From contig OZ024935.1 in assembly GCA_964017235.1 (NCBI GenBank), positions 36,001,596 to 36,065,595 on the forward strand: 64,000 bases of DNA, written 5' to 3'. Shown here piece by piece: positions 44,708 through 55,327 of the stretch. A program made the translations under genes and the position numbers. How positions within the stretch are numbered: position 1 is the first letter of the stretch; each line of letters opens with the position of its first letter. The notes beneath the pieces are model-generated. The model saw only the letters and a program-made list of their open reading frames with translations, made no database searches and was not told the origin of the DNA. The stretch is from Sabellastarte sp. h YS-2021 (lineage: Eukaryota; Annelida; Polychaeta; Sabellida; Sabellidae).

Positions 44708-46980
44708 ATGCCTAAAGTATCTGCCTCAAAAAATATCTATTCTGCACAGGTAGGATCCACCACTCCATGTGTTACTGGCCCTATCTGTGCAGAAAAGAGG
44801 AAAACACATGCTCATCACAAGTCTTTGGTCAAACATCAATCCAATGTCCAATCCCTCACCTTGACCAATAGATTTCAGGTATTGCCTGTAGACGAAATAA
44901 ATCTAGAAAATTTCAATGTTCATACTCTTGACACTCAGTCATCTCAAAATGATGCTAAGGGACCTCAACTTAAGGCTCATGGGAATAACATTTCTGTGAA
45001 TCGAACTATTTCTCACAAAAATGTCCTTTCTACCCCAACTTCTGTTGTTGTTAGCAAATCAGCGAGTCCAGAACTTACTCATGTAAAGCTCACAAAAGGT
45101 GATCAAATTCAATCAAGTATGACAAATGTTACAGATGACACTTCTGCAGACCATATGCACCATGGTCAGCTGGATTTTCATATGGCTTTTGCCCAAATAA
45201 AAAATGTCCCTGATGACGTTTGGCAAAATCGGTTCCATTCTAAAGATTATAATGCATGTGTTCATCAGAATGGTCATAACTTTGGCTACATTCCATTAAA
45301 TGATCTGCATATATATAAAGGCCCTGCAATCCAATGGAAGTCACTTCCTGACATATGGCAAGCAAATAAGCTAATTCGTGAAAGCAAGGTGCCAAATTTC
45401 TTAAATTGTCGTATCCCTGTGAAGACACAGTTGAATCCTGATAAATGGCATTCGTATTTGGCTCATTATTGGGATCAGCAACTTCCTGATCTCATACAGT
45501 ATGGTTTCCCTCTGGACTTTAACAGAAATTCTAACCTTGTTTCTACACACGTTAACCATACTTTGGCTATTGAACATGAGCAACACATTGATCAATATAT
45601 TGCTGAAGAACTTAAATATGGTGCTTTGTATGGCCCATTTAAAGATACTCCTATCCCTGTGCATGTTTCTCCATTAATGACCAGGGCAAAGCAAAATTCT
45701 GATAAGAGGCGTACTATTGTTGACCTTAGTTTGCCCAAAAATGCTTCAGTTAATGCTGCAGTTCAGAAAAATGTCTATCTCGGATCTCATTTCATACTTA
45801 AATATCCATCCCTTGATGACATAACCAGGGAATTGAAAAATTAGGTCCAGGAGCTCTTATATATCAGGTCGACATTAGTAGGGCCTTTAGACATATCCGG
45901 ATTGATCCAGGCGACATTGATCTGCTGGGAATTCGTCACAGAAGCTTATTCCTGGACGGATCTTTGCCGTTCGGATTCAGGCTCGGATCCGGAATTTTTG
46001 AGAGGTGTTCCGATGCCATCAGATATATCATGAAAAATTTTGGTCATAACGCCCTCATGAATTACATTGACGACCTCATATATATAGGCCTGCCATCAAA
46101 AATTTACCATTCTTATTATCAGCTGTTGTCTTTGCTTGATGAGCTAGGTCTGGAGGTAAGTCAATCAAAACTTGTATCTCCCTCCACTTCTGTTGTTTGT
46201 CTGGGAATCCAAGTTAATACGGTTGCAAGTACGCTTTCCATTCTGGACGAAAAATTAGCTGAAATTAAGCAGTTATGTGAACATTGGGTTCATAAGAAAA
46301 ATTGCACCAAAAGTCAACTCCAATCCCTGTTAGGGTCCTTACTGTATATCACCAGATGTATACAGCCCGCCAGAAATTTCCTTAATAGAATGTTACAAAT
46401 TCTCAGAGATCATGTACATAAAATTTCATTGTGTTATCTGATCATTTCTTTCAAGACCTTAACTGGTTCAGAGTGTTTTACACCAATTTAATGGAGTTAC
46501 TTTTTATGACAATAAGTTAATACATCATGAAGCTAACTTAGATGCCTCTCTAAATGGTTTAGGGGCCTGTTTTGGCAACAGGGTGTATGCACTGCCTTTA
46601 CCTGTCAGTTTTATGAATCTCCACATCACTCAACTCGAAATGCTGAATGTTGTGGTAGAACTCAAGGTTTGGGCCAACATATGGGCCAACAAGAGAATAA
46701 AAATTAATTGTGATAATTTGGCTGTGGTAGAAATCTTGAAATCTGGCAAAACCAGGGATTCTTTCTTGGCCACTTGTGCCAGAAATATTTGGCTCATCAC
46801 TGCCATGTTTAATATTGATATTATAATAATTCATGTCCCTGGGGTCAGTAACCAGGTTGCTGACTTGCTTTCTAGGTGGACTGTTACTTGTAACCCACAA
46901 AGTAAGCTCACACATATGTTGCCTCAATTTGAATGGACGGATACTCATATTGATTTAACGAAGCTAAATTATTTCATTTA
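44708..46980 (+). pseudogene. RT/RNase H polyprotein of Ngaro copy 3
   Basis: Three frames: 44708-45844 (spacer; WHSYLAHYWDQQLPDLIQYG, VHVSPLMTRAK, RRTIVDLSLPKNASVN), 45846-46491 (YQVDISRAFRHIRI, LPFGFRLGSG, NYIDDLIYIGLP, VVCLGIQVNT, LLGSLLYITRCIQPARNFLN) and about 46450-46980 (RNase H). RNase H shows HEANLDASLNGLG, ITQLEMLNVVVEL, INCDNLAVVEIL and NQVADLLSRW, a complete D-E-D-D set, so this copy shows what copy 1 has lost. Shifts lie near 45843 and 46450. Confidence 0.8.
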
Positions 46981-47029
46981 GTTCTGTTCTTCTTTATTTT
47001 CAGATCTACCACTTCTTGCAGCCCAGTTG

Positions 47030-47976
47030 GCCACCAGTGCTGTCCACAGGTTGCGCCAGGCTTTTTTCCTGCTACCCAGAGAACATATACACGAATGTTT
47101 AGGGATTTCTGTGGCTTCCTGGTGGCCACTGGGTTGCCCTTTTCTCAGGTAACTCACCTTACTTTATTGGCTTTTATGGAGTTTTTGCTGCAAAATGCTA
47201 TTACTCCCTCTAATATTGCCAATTATATGGCTGGCCTTAGGGCCTCCTTTGTGTTATATGACATGAATACGGTTCGCTTCCAACATCAACAACTCCAGTA
47301 CTTTCACAAAGCTGCTAAGCTTCAAACTCAGAATTTTGCTAAAACTAAGCTTCATCTGGATGAAAATTTATTAACCAAAATTATTACTGCTTGTGATGTG
47401 TTACAATTTCCTGTCATTTTTAAACCGCTTTACCTATTAGCTTTCTTTTCCTTTCTCAGAATCTCAAATATCTTGCCACATGCCATCACTTCTTTTGACC
47501 CTACTCAACTGGCTGTGGGTGATGTCATTTTTTCCCACAATGCTGCCACCATCATCATTAAATGGTCTAAAACTTTGCAAGATAAATAAAAAATTCACAC
47601 CATCCCTCTTCCATTTTTAACAGCTTCTCCCCTATGTCCTATTCAGGCCCTACAGGACATGTTATCGCTTATGCCAGGTGACTCCAATGTTCCACTGTTT
47701 AGGATCCCCAGATCACATGGCTTGGTCCCATTAACAGATTCTGTGGCTAGACGTCACCTAAAATCCGTATCTCACATCTTGGGCCTCAACCCTTCCCTCA
47801 AATTTCATGATTTTAGGAGGGCTGGGGGCACTTGGGCCTTTAACCATGGGGTTCCCATGAAAGACATCATGCTCCATGGCACCTGGAAGTCAGATGCTGT
47901 TTTGGCATATATTCAGTCCATCCCTGTTTCAAAATCTCCAGTTAGTGCCACTTTCCAACAACACCTTTCCCTCTAG
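47030..47976 (+). pseudogene. Tyrosine recombinase of Ngaro copy 3
   Basis: An in-frame TAA at 47587-47589 splits it into 47095-47589 and 47590-47976. It has the core-binding domain (LTLLAFMEFLLQNAITPSN), then LLAFFSFLRISNILPH (first Arg), TIIIKWSKTLQDK, LKFHDFRRAGGTWAFNHG (HxxR), LHGTWKSDAVLAYIQ (His and Tyr). All catalytic residues are present, but the stop codon disables it. The start is not preserved as ATG; homology begins near 47030. Confidence 0.78.
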
Positions 47977-48109
47977 CTCTCCCTACTTCACTACTGGGTG
48001 GTTTGGTGGCTGTTCTCCTTTTTATTACATTTTCTGTAGTATTTTCAACATAATTCATTTCTTTAACTACTACATTTTCCACATTCTAATTTACAAGCCC
48101 TTTTATATT

Positions 48110-48316
48110 TTACGTCGGATACGACCTTCCTTTGACCTTTACCTTGTCATTCAAGGTCATTCCCATTCACTGTATTATACAGTCTCCTGTACTGGTATTC
48201 TGTTCCACCTAGTACAAGTCCTCAAAATTCTGAATTCCAATTCATCTTTTCAGAGGCCGGGTATGACCTTTCCTTTGACCTTTACCTTGTCATTCAAGGT
48301 CAGTATCATTCATTTT
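48110..48316 (+). repeat. Direct repeat pair in the 3' region of Ngaro copy 3
   Basis: CCTTTGACCTTTACCTTGTC followed by ATTCAAGGTCA occurs at about 48130-48160 and again at about 48273-48303, 143 bases apart, with similar flanks (GGATACGACC, GGGTATGACC). Candidate B1/B2 or A2-type repeats of the element, or a local duplication. Confidence 0.5.
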
Positions 48317-48599
48317 ATTCTGTTATAACAAATTCTACCAGGGTGGTGTGATGCTAAACCAATGCCTATACATCTTACTTTGTAAATCTTCATGACATTT
48401 TAACTTTGACATTAATTCTCTAGGTTATTAGTATATGCATTCACTTGGTAACTTTTGAATTTATATTCTGATTTAAAATACTGTTTTACTAACTGTAATA
48501 GTTTGTTCATAATGTTTTCTTCAAAGTTAGTGATGTATGTAATAATGTGATCTTAAAAGTCTTAGTAGATAATAAATATATATATTCCCAACTGCCAAG

Positions 48600-48938
48600 T
48601 TTTTGTTGGGCCTGGGTCCCCTGGGGAATGTGCCTGTTGATATCATTTTGGGAAATAGAATCATTTGAAACCTCTTGATTTGCCGGGCCCTGTCCGCCCC
48701 CTGGGAAAGCCTCTGCATCCCTACTAACCGGATCCGACAAATTTTGATCAGAATGATTAATTAAATCAGAAACATCAATCTCTGAATCACTCGAATCTGT
48801 ATGATCAGATTCAAAAACTTGCCCAGAAGTTGAAGGTCTAAGTGCTGCCATGAAGTCCTCATCACTAGCAAGCTGGAGCTGTATAGGAATGCTACATTCT
48901 TTTTTCTTTGACCTCAGATTATATTGTTTGTGTTCCAT
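48600..48938 (-). pseudogene. Gag of Ngaro copy 2, N-terminal part
   Basis: Starts MEHKQYNLRSKKKECSI and continues LASDEDFMAALRPSTSGQV, SDSEIDVSDLINHSDQ up to QAQQK, paralleling copy 3's gag start (MEKTKKYNLRSASS, EFVTQLLGAGPSTSSQQG, DSELNCSDVINASD). Beyond 48600 the frame runs into copy 3 sequence. ATG to break is about 113 codons. Confidence 0.75.
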
Positions 48939-48997
48939 ATCAATAAATAGTCAATAACTAAAACAACTAAAATAAAATGAAGTAAAATAAAATAAAC

Positions 48998-49201
48998 TTT
49001 TTCTTCCAGAGGTCTGTTCTGTTGCATGGTCAATGACAAAATGGCATAGGTGAATCACTGGAGGGAAGGACAGGACCCTGCAACCAATGAAATTAAAGGT
49101 AAAAAAATTATGTCACCTACAGAAAGTTAAAACATCTGAGATAAATACGATTTAAGGTAGGAGGCAGGAATGAGAGCTTGCACACCCACATGTGCAATCA
49201 C
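48998..49201 (-). repeat. Split direct repeat A1 of Ngaro copy 2
   Basis: Partner of 37647-37852. On the minus strand it is the outer 5' end of the element (GTGATTGCACATGTGGGTGT), directly against the interrupted SCAN-like gag, and lies 60 bases upstream of the gag ATG at 48938. Confidence 0.85.
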
Positions 49202-49352
49202 AAAAACACTTTGTAGCAATAAAGGCCACTGGTCTGCTGGCCATTTCAAATTTTGAGCCACTCTCTCAAAGTACTGAAAGTACTTATCAACTTCTGATTC
49301 ATTAAAAGGTGGTACCAGTTGCACATTTTTACGCAAATCAAATTTGGTAAAA
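49202..49352 (-). pseudogene. SCAN-like retroelement gag, middle piece
   Basis: The frame reads KTFTKFDLRKNVQLVPPFNE, SEVDKYFQYFERVAQNLKWP and ADQWPLLLQSVF, then copy 2 begins. The frame resumes at 35703. VPPF..SEVDKYF..FE..A..L.WP is the hallmark of a SCAN-related gag found in vertebrate and invertebrate LTR elements. It is cut on its N-terminal side by the LINE tail. Confidence 0.75.
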
Positions 49353-50020
49353 GTTTTCAATATAAACTATTACACCGGGCAATTCCAACTAATAAGTATC
49401 TTTTTCAGTGCAAAATTAAAGATTCAGATCTGTGTTATTTTTGTCATGAAACCACTGAAAGTCTTGAACACTTATTCTGGTTTTGCCCAAAGGTCAAAAA
49501 TTTTTGGAATGAGGTTAAGTGTCTGTTTAATCATTGTCAGCTCCCTGGAAATTTCATGCCCCCCAAATCAGTTATGTTGGGATACAGAGGTAGTAATGAT
49601 ATAATTTTGAACCATGTGTTTAACTTAGCAAAATATTATATTTTTGTAACCAAATGCAGAGAGAGAACTCTAAATTTTGAACTGTTCAAAAGAAAAATTT
49701 CACATACATATAATTTGGAAAAGAATATTGCTCAAAGAAATTCAGATAAGAGCTTAGACCTGCACAACAGAAAATGGCATTTGCTATATAACATTGTAGA
49801 GAATACTAATACTTATGACATGTGATTTATATTAGATTACAACTTCTTTTGTAAAATCCTTTTATTATAGAATTAGGTGAAAGTGTGGCGTTGGGTGGTG
49901 CTTCCTATGCCTATGTTGTATTCTGTGTTCAGGTTTTGACTTTCTTCTTTAAATCTGTATAAGTTTATTACCTATTTATTTAATTGGGTATTAATTTTCC
50001 TTCTACTAAAAAAAAAAGGT
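49353..50020 (+). mobile_element. 5'-truncated LINE tail with C-terminal zinc knuckle (zf-RVT)
   Basis: The plus frame from about 49353 to 49825 reads FQYKLLHRAIPTNKYLFQC, LCYFCHETTESLEHLFWFCP and VKNFWNEVKCLF, the CCHC zinc-binding C-terminus found after the RT of L1/Tx1-type LINEs. The left junction is abrupt against the gag frame, consistent with 5' truncation. An A tract (50008-50018) marks a likely 3' end. Confidence 0.7.
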
Positions 50021-50199
50021 TTTTGTTTCCCTCACCAAAATGAAGTACATGTGTATTAATTTTACTAGAGGTATGTTATGTGTTACACAACTATATATTT
50101 AATTATTGTAATGTTGTACTATTATTATTTTTCTTTCCTGTTTGTACAGTAATTTGTAAAGCCTCTGTGAGATGGTTGCAACCTCTCCCATCTCTACAG

Positions 50200-50593
50200 A
50201 GTGTCTCAAAAAGTTTTTATAGAGGGAATAAAAGCTATAAAAAAATTTTGGTAGCAATGGAATCTTCAACTGTTCAACAATATGCCTTTTAAGCCCATGC
50301 TTATGTGTTGACCTTTTCACATCTAACTGTAATTCTTGTGCTATTTGCATTAATATATCTTTTATAAAAGTTTCTAGAACTTCTATAGATGGTGACTGTA
50401 CAAACTCTTTAGCACTAGCCATTTTGAGCACTGTTGACTGTAATAAATTGTCAAATCGTGGCCCCTTTCTGGTTTCTGTGACACAAGTTACTTGTGCACC
50501 TCTACAGAGAATGTATGTCAGGAGTAGGTTGACTTTCCAATCCACTGTTAGTGCCTGTTCATATTTGTAAAACATCAGTAGACCCTCACTCAA
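50200..50593 (-). pseudogene. SCAN-like retroelement gag, N-terminal piece
   Basis: The frame includes MASAKEFVQSPSIEVLETFI, KDILMQIAQELQLDVKRSTH and HGLKRHIVEQL, the SAP-like N-terminal helix pair that opens gags of this type (a Ser-Pro-Ser-x-E start, then DLL.IA..L.L.V). The frame continues upstream of this Met without recognisable similarity. About 100 codons between this piece and 49352 are missing or unreadable around the LINE tail. Confidence 0.6.
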
Positions 50594-50639
50594 ATGAAAG
50601 TTTAGCTTCTACTCCGAATAGTGAAGATTCATCTAAACA

Positions 50640-51067
50640 ATCCTCAGAATCAAATTGAGAATGATTTTGCTTTAGTCATTTAAAGAACAACCCATGTCTA
50701 ATTTTCATCCAACTTATTTTTTTATTTTATTTATTTATTTTATTTTTTTTGCATTTTTATTCCTATTGTCATCATTAAGTTCATTGGCCATAATATAAAA
50801 ATAAAAATGTCGTGAAACTTTGATCAGTGATTTATCCTAGATAGATAAACAAACAAATGGCAAGAAACACCTATGGAGTGAAATGACATTGTATGACAAA
50901 CTTTTCAAGCATGTAAAGGTAGAATCTATGTTATGACCGTTTCTATCAGTGAATAATTATTTACACTAGAAGATTTGTTTGTCCATTTAAAATTAGTTTA
51001 GTCGTGTTATGATAATGATACTGTGAGTTCTTACTGTTAGGGCCTGTAAATCAAAGCCATCTTTAAA
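50640..51067. other. No recognisable gene
   Basis: AT-rich, with a T/A low-complexity tract (50717-50752). No conserved frame or repeat seen. Confidence 0.4.
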
Positions 51068-52837
51068 CCCAGTGAGCATTTCATATGTTTATAAATGTTT
51101 ATAGACATACACATTGAAAGGTTGATATTAGGTTTAAAAACGAAAACAGGCTAAATGTTTAGATTTAAAACATTTATAAACGTTTATTTTGTAAATGTAT
51201 TTCAATGTTAGTATTTGCAATGTATATAAACGTTGAGGAATTAAAAAAAATTTAATGTTTATTAATGTTTCTTTATACAAATATCATCAATGCAGCATAA
51301 GTTTAAAAATATTTATTAATGTTTTCTTAAAGTACATACTTATAAACATTTTATTCTGACAAATTAACATTTGGTAAGAGTAAAAACCAGATCAACAAAT
51401 AGAAATAAGATGTTTATCAATGTTTTTAAACCTTAAGATTGGATTATTCATGTTAAACTTATAAATGTTAAAAAACCAACAATTCTCATTTAAAAGTACA
51501 AATAACATCATAAAGAAGGGCTCTCAAAGGATAAGAATATCATTTTTATGTCTAAATTTGAGAGATAGTGGCTTAAAAATTGAGCGCTCATTCAATTCTT
51601 ATTATTGGGTGCTATATGTTGAATAATTATTTTATAAGTTCCTTAAAATCCCCTATTATTGCTCACCGCCATCTTTGATGACACCTAAACATTTATAAAC
51701 ATTTATAAATGTTAATTTAAATGAATATTGGAAATTTTTCTAATGTTCCTAAACATGAAAGAAGCTACTAATGGTAATACTTCAACCATTAAAATGTGGG
51801 ATAAGTTTAAGTTTGCATTAAAATCAATATTTATCAAATTTCATGGCTAATAATTTAAATCAATGATAAATAATGTAAATAAACATTTCAATGTTGATGT
51901 ACATTCATTTTGTATATTTATTTGGAAGGTTTCAAATTAATCACTCTGGTTGGAAAACCTAATGATTTTGATCTTGTGTTTTACATTTAATAGGAAATGT
52001 ATCTTAAAATATGCAAATCAACACACCAGACATTTTGACTGACATTAGTTAATATATGACAAGGTTCATCAATGTCAGTAAATGTACATTAAATGCATTA
52101 ATAAATGCATTTAAACAGCCAAACGTTGCTTTACATTTCAATTTTATATTATATTTAAGGTAATTAATGTCAGTATCTGAAAAATTAATTTTATTTAAAC
52201 AAACATTTTGACAGTATTAATCACAAGGTGAAAGTAGTGGGCCCAACCTTCAAATCATACATTCATGAAAAGTTATTTAAAAACTTGCAAGTTAATTATT
52301 TCCTAAGTCAACATTTCATATGTTTATAAATGTTTATGAACATACCTATTCAAAGGTTGATATTTGGATTAAAAATGAAAACAGGCATAAACATTTAGAT
52401 TCAATATGTTTATCAACATTTCTTTTGCAAATATATCAATATTTATAAATGTTACTGGTTAAAATACAATGTTTATTGAGGTTTATAATACAAACCTTTT
52501 TGTAAGTTGATAAATTAAAATTTGTATGAATGTACCCAGTTAAAATTTCACAATTTTGTAAAGAAGATATATATTTTAAATATGAAATCAATGTTTTTAT
52601 TTCTTATCACAAGATTTCAAAAACATTTCTTTATGTTTTTAAACATTTGATAATAGCTCAGTAAATGTTTTTAAACATTGATAGATGAAAGGTAAACATT
52701 TACAGATCCTTTAACCTTTCACAGTTTGCTCAAATTCAGCCAGTTTGGTTTTTTTACAGCTGTAAAATGTTGATATTTCATCGATAAACTTTGTCAATGT
52801 TTATAAACGTTTATAAACATATGCAATGCTCACTGGG
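51068..52837. mobile_element. AT-rich non-autonomous TIR element full of ATGTTTATAAACAT-like words
   Basis: It begins CCCAGTGAGCATTTCATATG then TTTATAAATGTTTATA and ends with the inverse (TATAAACGTTTATAAACATA then TGCAATGCTCACTGGG), flanked by AAA on both sides. Inside are dozens of TTATAAATGTTT/AAACATTTATAA words. A sub-block (51078-51240) is repeated at 52312-52470. No frame longer than background. Part of it (51500-51720) is shared with 30180-30400, so this is a family. Superfamily not assigned. Confidence 0.65.
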
Positions 52838-53360
52838 AAACAACGATGTTGTTATGTCGCAGTTGACGAAATTTAACCAGGGAACTGTATAAATCAAAGA
52901 CATGGTTATTTTTACCTATAGTTGTTGTCTGCTTAAAATATTGATTTTTTTACTATGAATCTAGACTGGTCGTTACACTATGGTTAATACTTCAAGTTAA
53001 GATTGTGTTTCACTTTTTGGATGACATAAAACACAATAAAGGACTTATATCTTAACATCATTTGAAAAATATGTGTAAGTATTGAACATAGTTTAATGTT
53101 AAACTGGACAATACACAGTTTAATGTTTAAACTGGACATATAATGTATTTATTCATATCTTGGCCTGTAGTAATTTTAACTGTTCTTAAATTTACGGTAT
53201 CTATTTTTACCAGGATATATTTTCAATTGACACAACCCACACGTGTGCATGAATTCTATCATTCATCTCTAGTGCCAAAGATTTCAAATTAGCCTGTTCA
53301 GGATATGGCTCATAGATTCTAGTTGACCAGATTCCATAGATTCTATATGTGGTGACATCC
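52838..53360. other. No recognisable gene
   Basis: Intergenic AT-rich sequence. A short direct repeat around ACAGTTTAATGTT / CATAGTTTAATGTT (53089-53128) is visible. Confidence 0.35.
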
Positions 53361-53802
53361 GGGTCGGTATTCACAAAGGGTCTTAGCCAGGGCTTAGGCT
53401 TAAAGTTGAGACTTTTGTCTCAAGTTTCTGCCCAAAAACTGCCCAAAGACTTTTGTCTCAGGCTTAGTGGTATTCACAAAGAATTTAAGACTGGTCTTAG
53501 GCTTAGCCAAGGGCTCAACTTTAAGACTGGCAAGTCGGAGGCTTAAATATTAACATGATATGTGTTTGTCTGAAACCTTACACAAAATCACGCACTATAT
53601 TATTAGCAAAGATTAGATTGGATGGCAGGCGTGACTTAAATATTGGTGGTGTTAAGGAGTTAAGACAAAAGTCTCAGCTAAGTCCCCTTTTGTGAATACG
53701 GATTTAAGACAAACCTTAGCTGAGACAAAAGTCTTAATTTAAAGACCAGATTTAAGCCTAAGACCTGCCTAAGTCTAAGACCCTTCCTGAATATACCAGC
53801 CC
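53361..53802. mobile_element. Foldback MITE with AGACTTTTGTCTCA arms
   Basis: Left arm GGGTCGGTATTCACAAAGGG, CTTAGGCTTAAAGTTGAGAC, TTTTGTCTCA; the right arm is its inverse, ending near ACCCTTCCTGAATATACCAGCCC. The arms are about 80 bases at roughly 70% identity, and the middle holds further CTTAGG/CCTAAG words. GTATTCACAAA also repeats internally (53469-53480) and inverted (53686-53700). The frame at 53349-53546 is an artefact of this repeat. Confidence 0.6.
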
Positions 53803-54024
53803 AGACCCTGTTTTATAAACTGCTGTTTTTTTTGTTTTTGTTTTTTTTTTGATTAAGTGATAATTGACTCTAAAATGCATCATTTTTTTAAATATGAATT
53901 TATTTGACTGACAAATCATACAAAATAATAAAAGTACAGTAAAACTGGTATTTTCCAATTAGGTTCAATGAAAGAAATGTGTAGAATAGAAAGCCTAAAG
54001 CAACAGGATTAAATGCAGTTGGAA

Positions 54025-54040
54025 GGGGGGGGGGGGGGGG
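54025..54040. repeat. 16-base G tract
   Basis: An uninterrupted run of 16 G. It is likely length-unstable. Confidence 0.9.
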
Positions 54041-54164
54041 TTAAGGCTGTTTGATAATTTGGATAATAGAGTCAAATAACACACATTATAGAGGTTCTAG
54101 TGTATAGCATCCGTCATTAAAGATTTATGCAGTGTTTCCACTGGAACCGACCCTGTAACTGACC

Positions 54165-54390
54165 CTATGGTCGGTTGCAAAAGTCGTAGCCCCGACAGGA
54201 CGGTCCACTTACAGACAGGACGTAATGACCTTCCAGACAAGATGTAGGGTTGGGGATGTTTATTGAATGGCCAGTCTTACAAGTACTACGACAAGCCCTA
54301 AACCCCTAACAGACAAGCCGTAGCAGGTCCCGACAAGCCGTACTAATAAACAGACAGGACTGGAAAAACATACAGGACCCCACGACCAGA
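54165..54390 (+). repeat. Left inverted arm of a Harbinger-associated element
   Basis: 54185-54335 matches the reverse complement of 60340-60485: CGACAGGACGG, CACTTACAGACAGG, ACAAGATGTAGGGT, AGTACTACGACAAGCCCTAA, CCCCTAA. Within it the word (A)GACA(A/G)G(A/C)C is iterated about eight times (for example CAGACAGGACGTA, CAGACAAGCCGTA, CGACAAGCCGTA). The partner arm lies beside the HARBI1-like transposase. Whether the two arms bound one element of about 6.3 kb or are separate copies is open. Confidence 0.55.
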
Positions 54391-54420
54391 CCTCAAGTCG
54401 CTATTGTCGTTACAGTTTTT

Positions 54421-54850
54421 GATGAATTTGGGAAAATGAGGATCAAGTGTCCACCAATAAACAATTCTTAAACTAGGTCAAGGCATAATATTTGGATCCC
54501 ATCACATGACCAAAATGTCCAAATTTATTTTTTTTGTTATTTTAATAATAGTTTCCATGTTTTTCTTTCACATACATAAAAATAAAATCAATGTATGTCT
54601 GCTTCAATTTATGAACAAAAAAGTCATTTAAAATATAAAATTTTCATTAAAAATGTAAAATCCTGTGGAAAGAAGCAGGGAGATGTGCTTCTAACAATCA
54701 CTCATGTGACAATGAAACCTTCTACTTGTTCCTGCCTTTTATACCCTGCTGTAGTTCTGGTCACGTGATGGAATCCAAATATTTACTGGTGACCTAGTTT
54801 AAGATTAGTTGATTGGTCGACACTTGATTCTCTTTTTTCCCCAAAAATTG
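54421..54850. mobile_element. Foldback MITE, arms of about 90 bases
   Basis: Left arm 54421-54514 (GATCAAGTGTCCACCAAT, CTTAAACTAGGTCA, ATATTTGGATCCCATCACAT, GACCAAAA) and right arm 54757-54850 as its inverse (TTCTGGTCACGTGATGGAAT, CCAAATATTTACTGGTGACC, TAGTTTAAGATTAG, ATTGGTCGACACTTGATTC), about 80% identical. Middle sequence 54585-54670 recurs at 58998-59090. No coding potential. Confidence 0.65.
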
Positions 54851-55175
54851 CTAATGGGTTTTTACAGTGAGAAGAAATATCTTGTGATTAGAGAGGTTGC
54901 ACAAAAGTTTTCAACTCCGTAAGTACTATACTTAACATTGTGACGTCGGCAGATTGTGTGTTTTTCGTCATTTTCTGGCGGAGATAAGTATATCAGCTAA
55001 CGTTTTTCACGTATAAAATGAATGTTTTAGGTAACTGAATCCCCTAAATGTTTTTCTCATACAAAGCCCACACAATAGACATTTCAGCAACTGGCATTGA
55101 TTAATTTTATGTCTCGTCTACCATTTGATATATTTGATGTGGTTTTATATGAACTAGGATATTTACAACAGTCTA

Positions 55176-55327
55176 GAGGTCCTCAGTGGCCTAGTGGTTA
55201 GCAAGTTTGGCATCTAATCATATAGGCTGTCACCTCTGTGGGTTCGAGTCCCACAAGTGGCAATTCTGAGGACCTGTCCCAATATGACCCTGGCTGTTGA
55301 ACGGGACGTAAAACCCCAACTTTGACC
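55176..55327 (+). mobile_element. tRNA-derived SINE, family 2
   Basis: 152 bases. A box TGGCCTAGTGGTTAGCA (about 55187-55203) and B box GGTTCGAGTCC (55241-55251) are near-perfect Pol III promoter boxes. The tail GGGACGTAAAACCCCAACTT matches the family 1 tail. Target-site duplication TTTACAACAGTCTA at 55162-55175 and 55328-55341, perfect over 14 bases, implies a recent insertion. It is not a functional tRNA gene. Confidence 0.85.

Larger units (their letters stand above)
42958..48599 (+). mobile_element. Ngaro-like YR retrotransposon, copy 3, nested in copy 2
   Basis: 5642 bases in plus orientation with gag (43232-44450), RT/RNase H (44708-46980) and YR (about 47040-47976). Edges are defined by the interrupted gag codons of copy 2: GCAAAATTTT | CGGGCTGG on the left and CTGCCAAG | TTTTTGTTGG on the right, sharing only TTTT. 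Copy 3 is clearly diverged from copy 2, so they are separate subfamilies. A 50-base direct repeat in the 3' region (48110-48170 and 48253-48316) may be part of its split repeats. All genes carry frame breaks. Confidence 0.75.
35704..49201 (-). mobile_element. Ngaro-like YR retrotransposon, copy 2 (host of nested copy 3)
   Basis: In minus orientation: A1 (49201-48998), gag N-terminus (48938-48600), nested copy 3 (48599-42958), rest of gag, RT/RNase H, YR (ending 38540), B1 (38519-37864), A2 (37852-37647), about 1.26 kb unique, B2 (36381-35734) and the edge near 35704. A1...B1-A2...B2 is the split direct repeat arrangement known from Ngaro and PAT elements. Without copy 3 it is about 7.9 kb. 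It interrupts a SCAN-like gag frame at both edges without a long target duplication, as expected for YR integration. All genes carry frameshifts. Confidence 0.78.

Noticed and set aside
46598-46948. Minus-strand frame of 116 codons
   Set aside because: Antisense shadow of the RNase H region of copy 3.
55176-55260. tRNA gene
   Set aside because: A and B boxes are good, but the unit has a SINE tail and a 14-base target duplication, so it is a SINE and not a tRNA gene.
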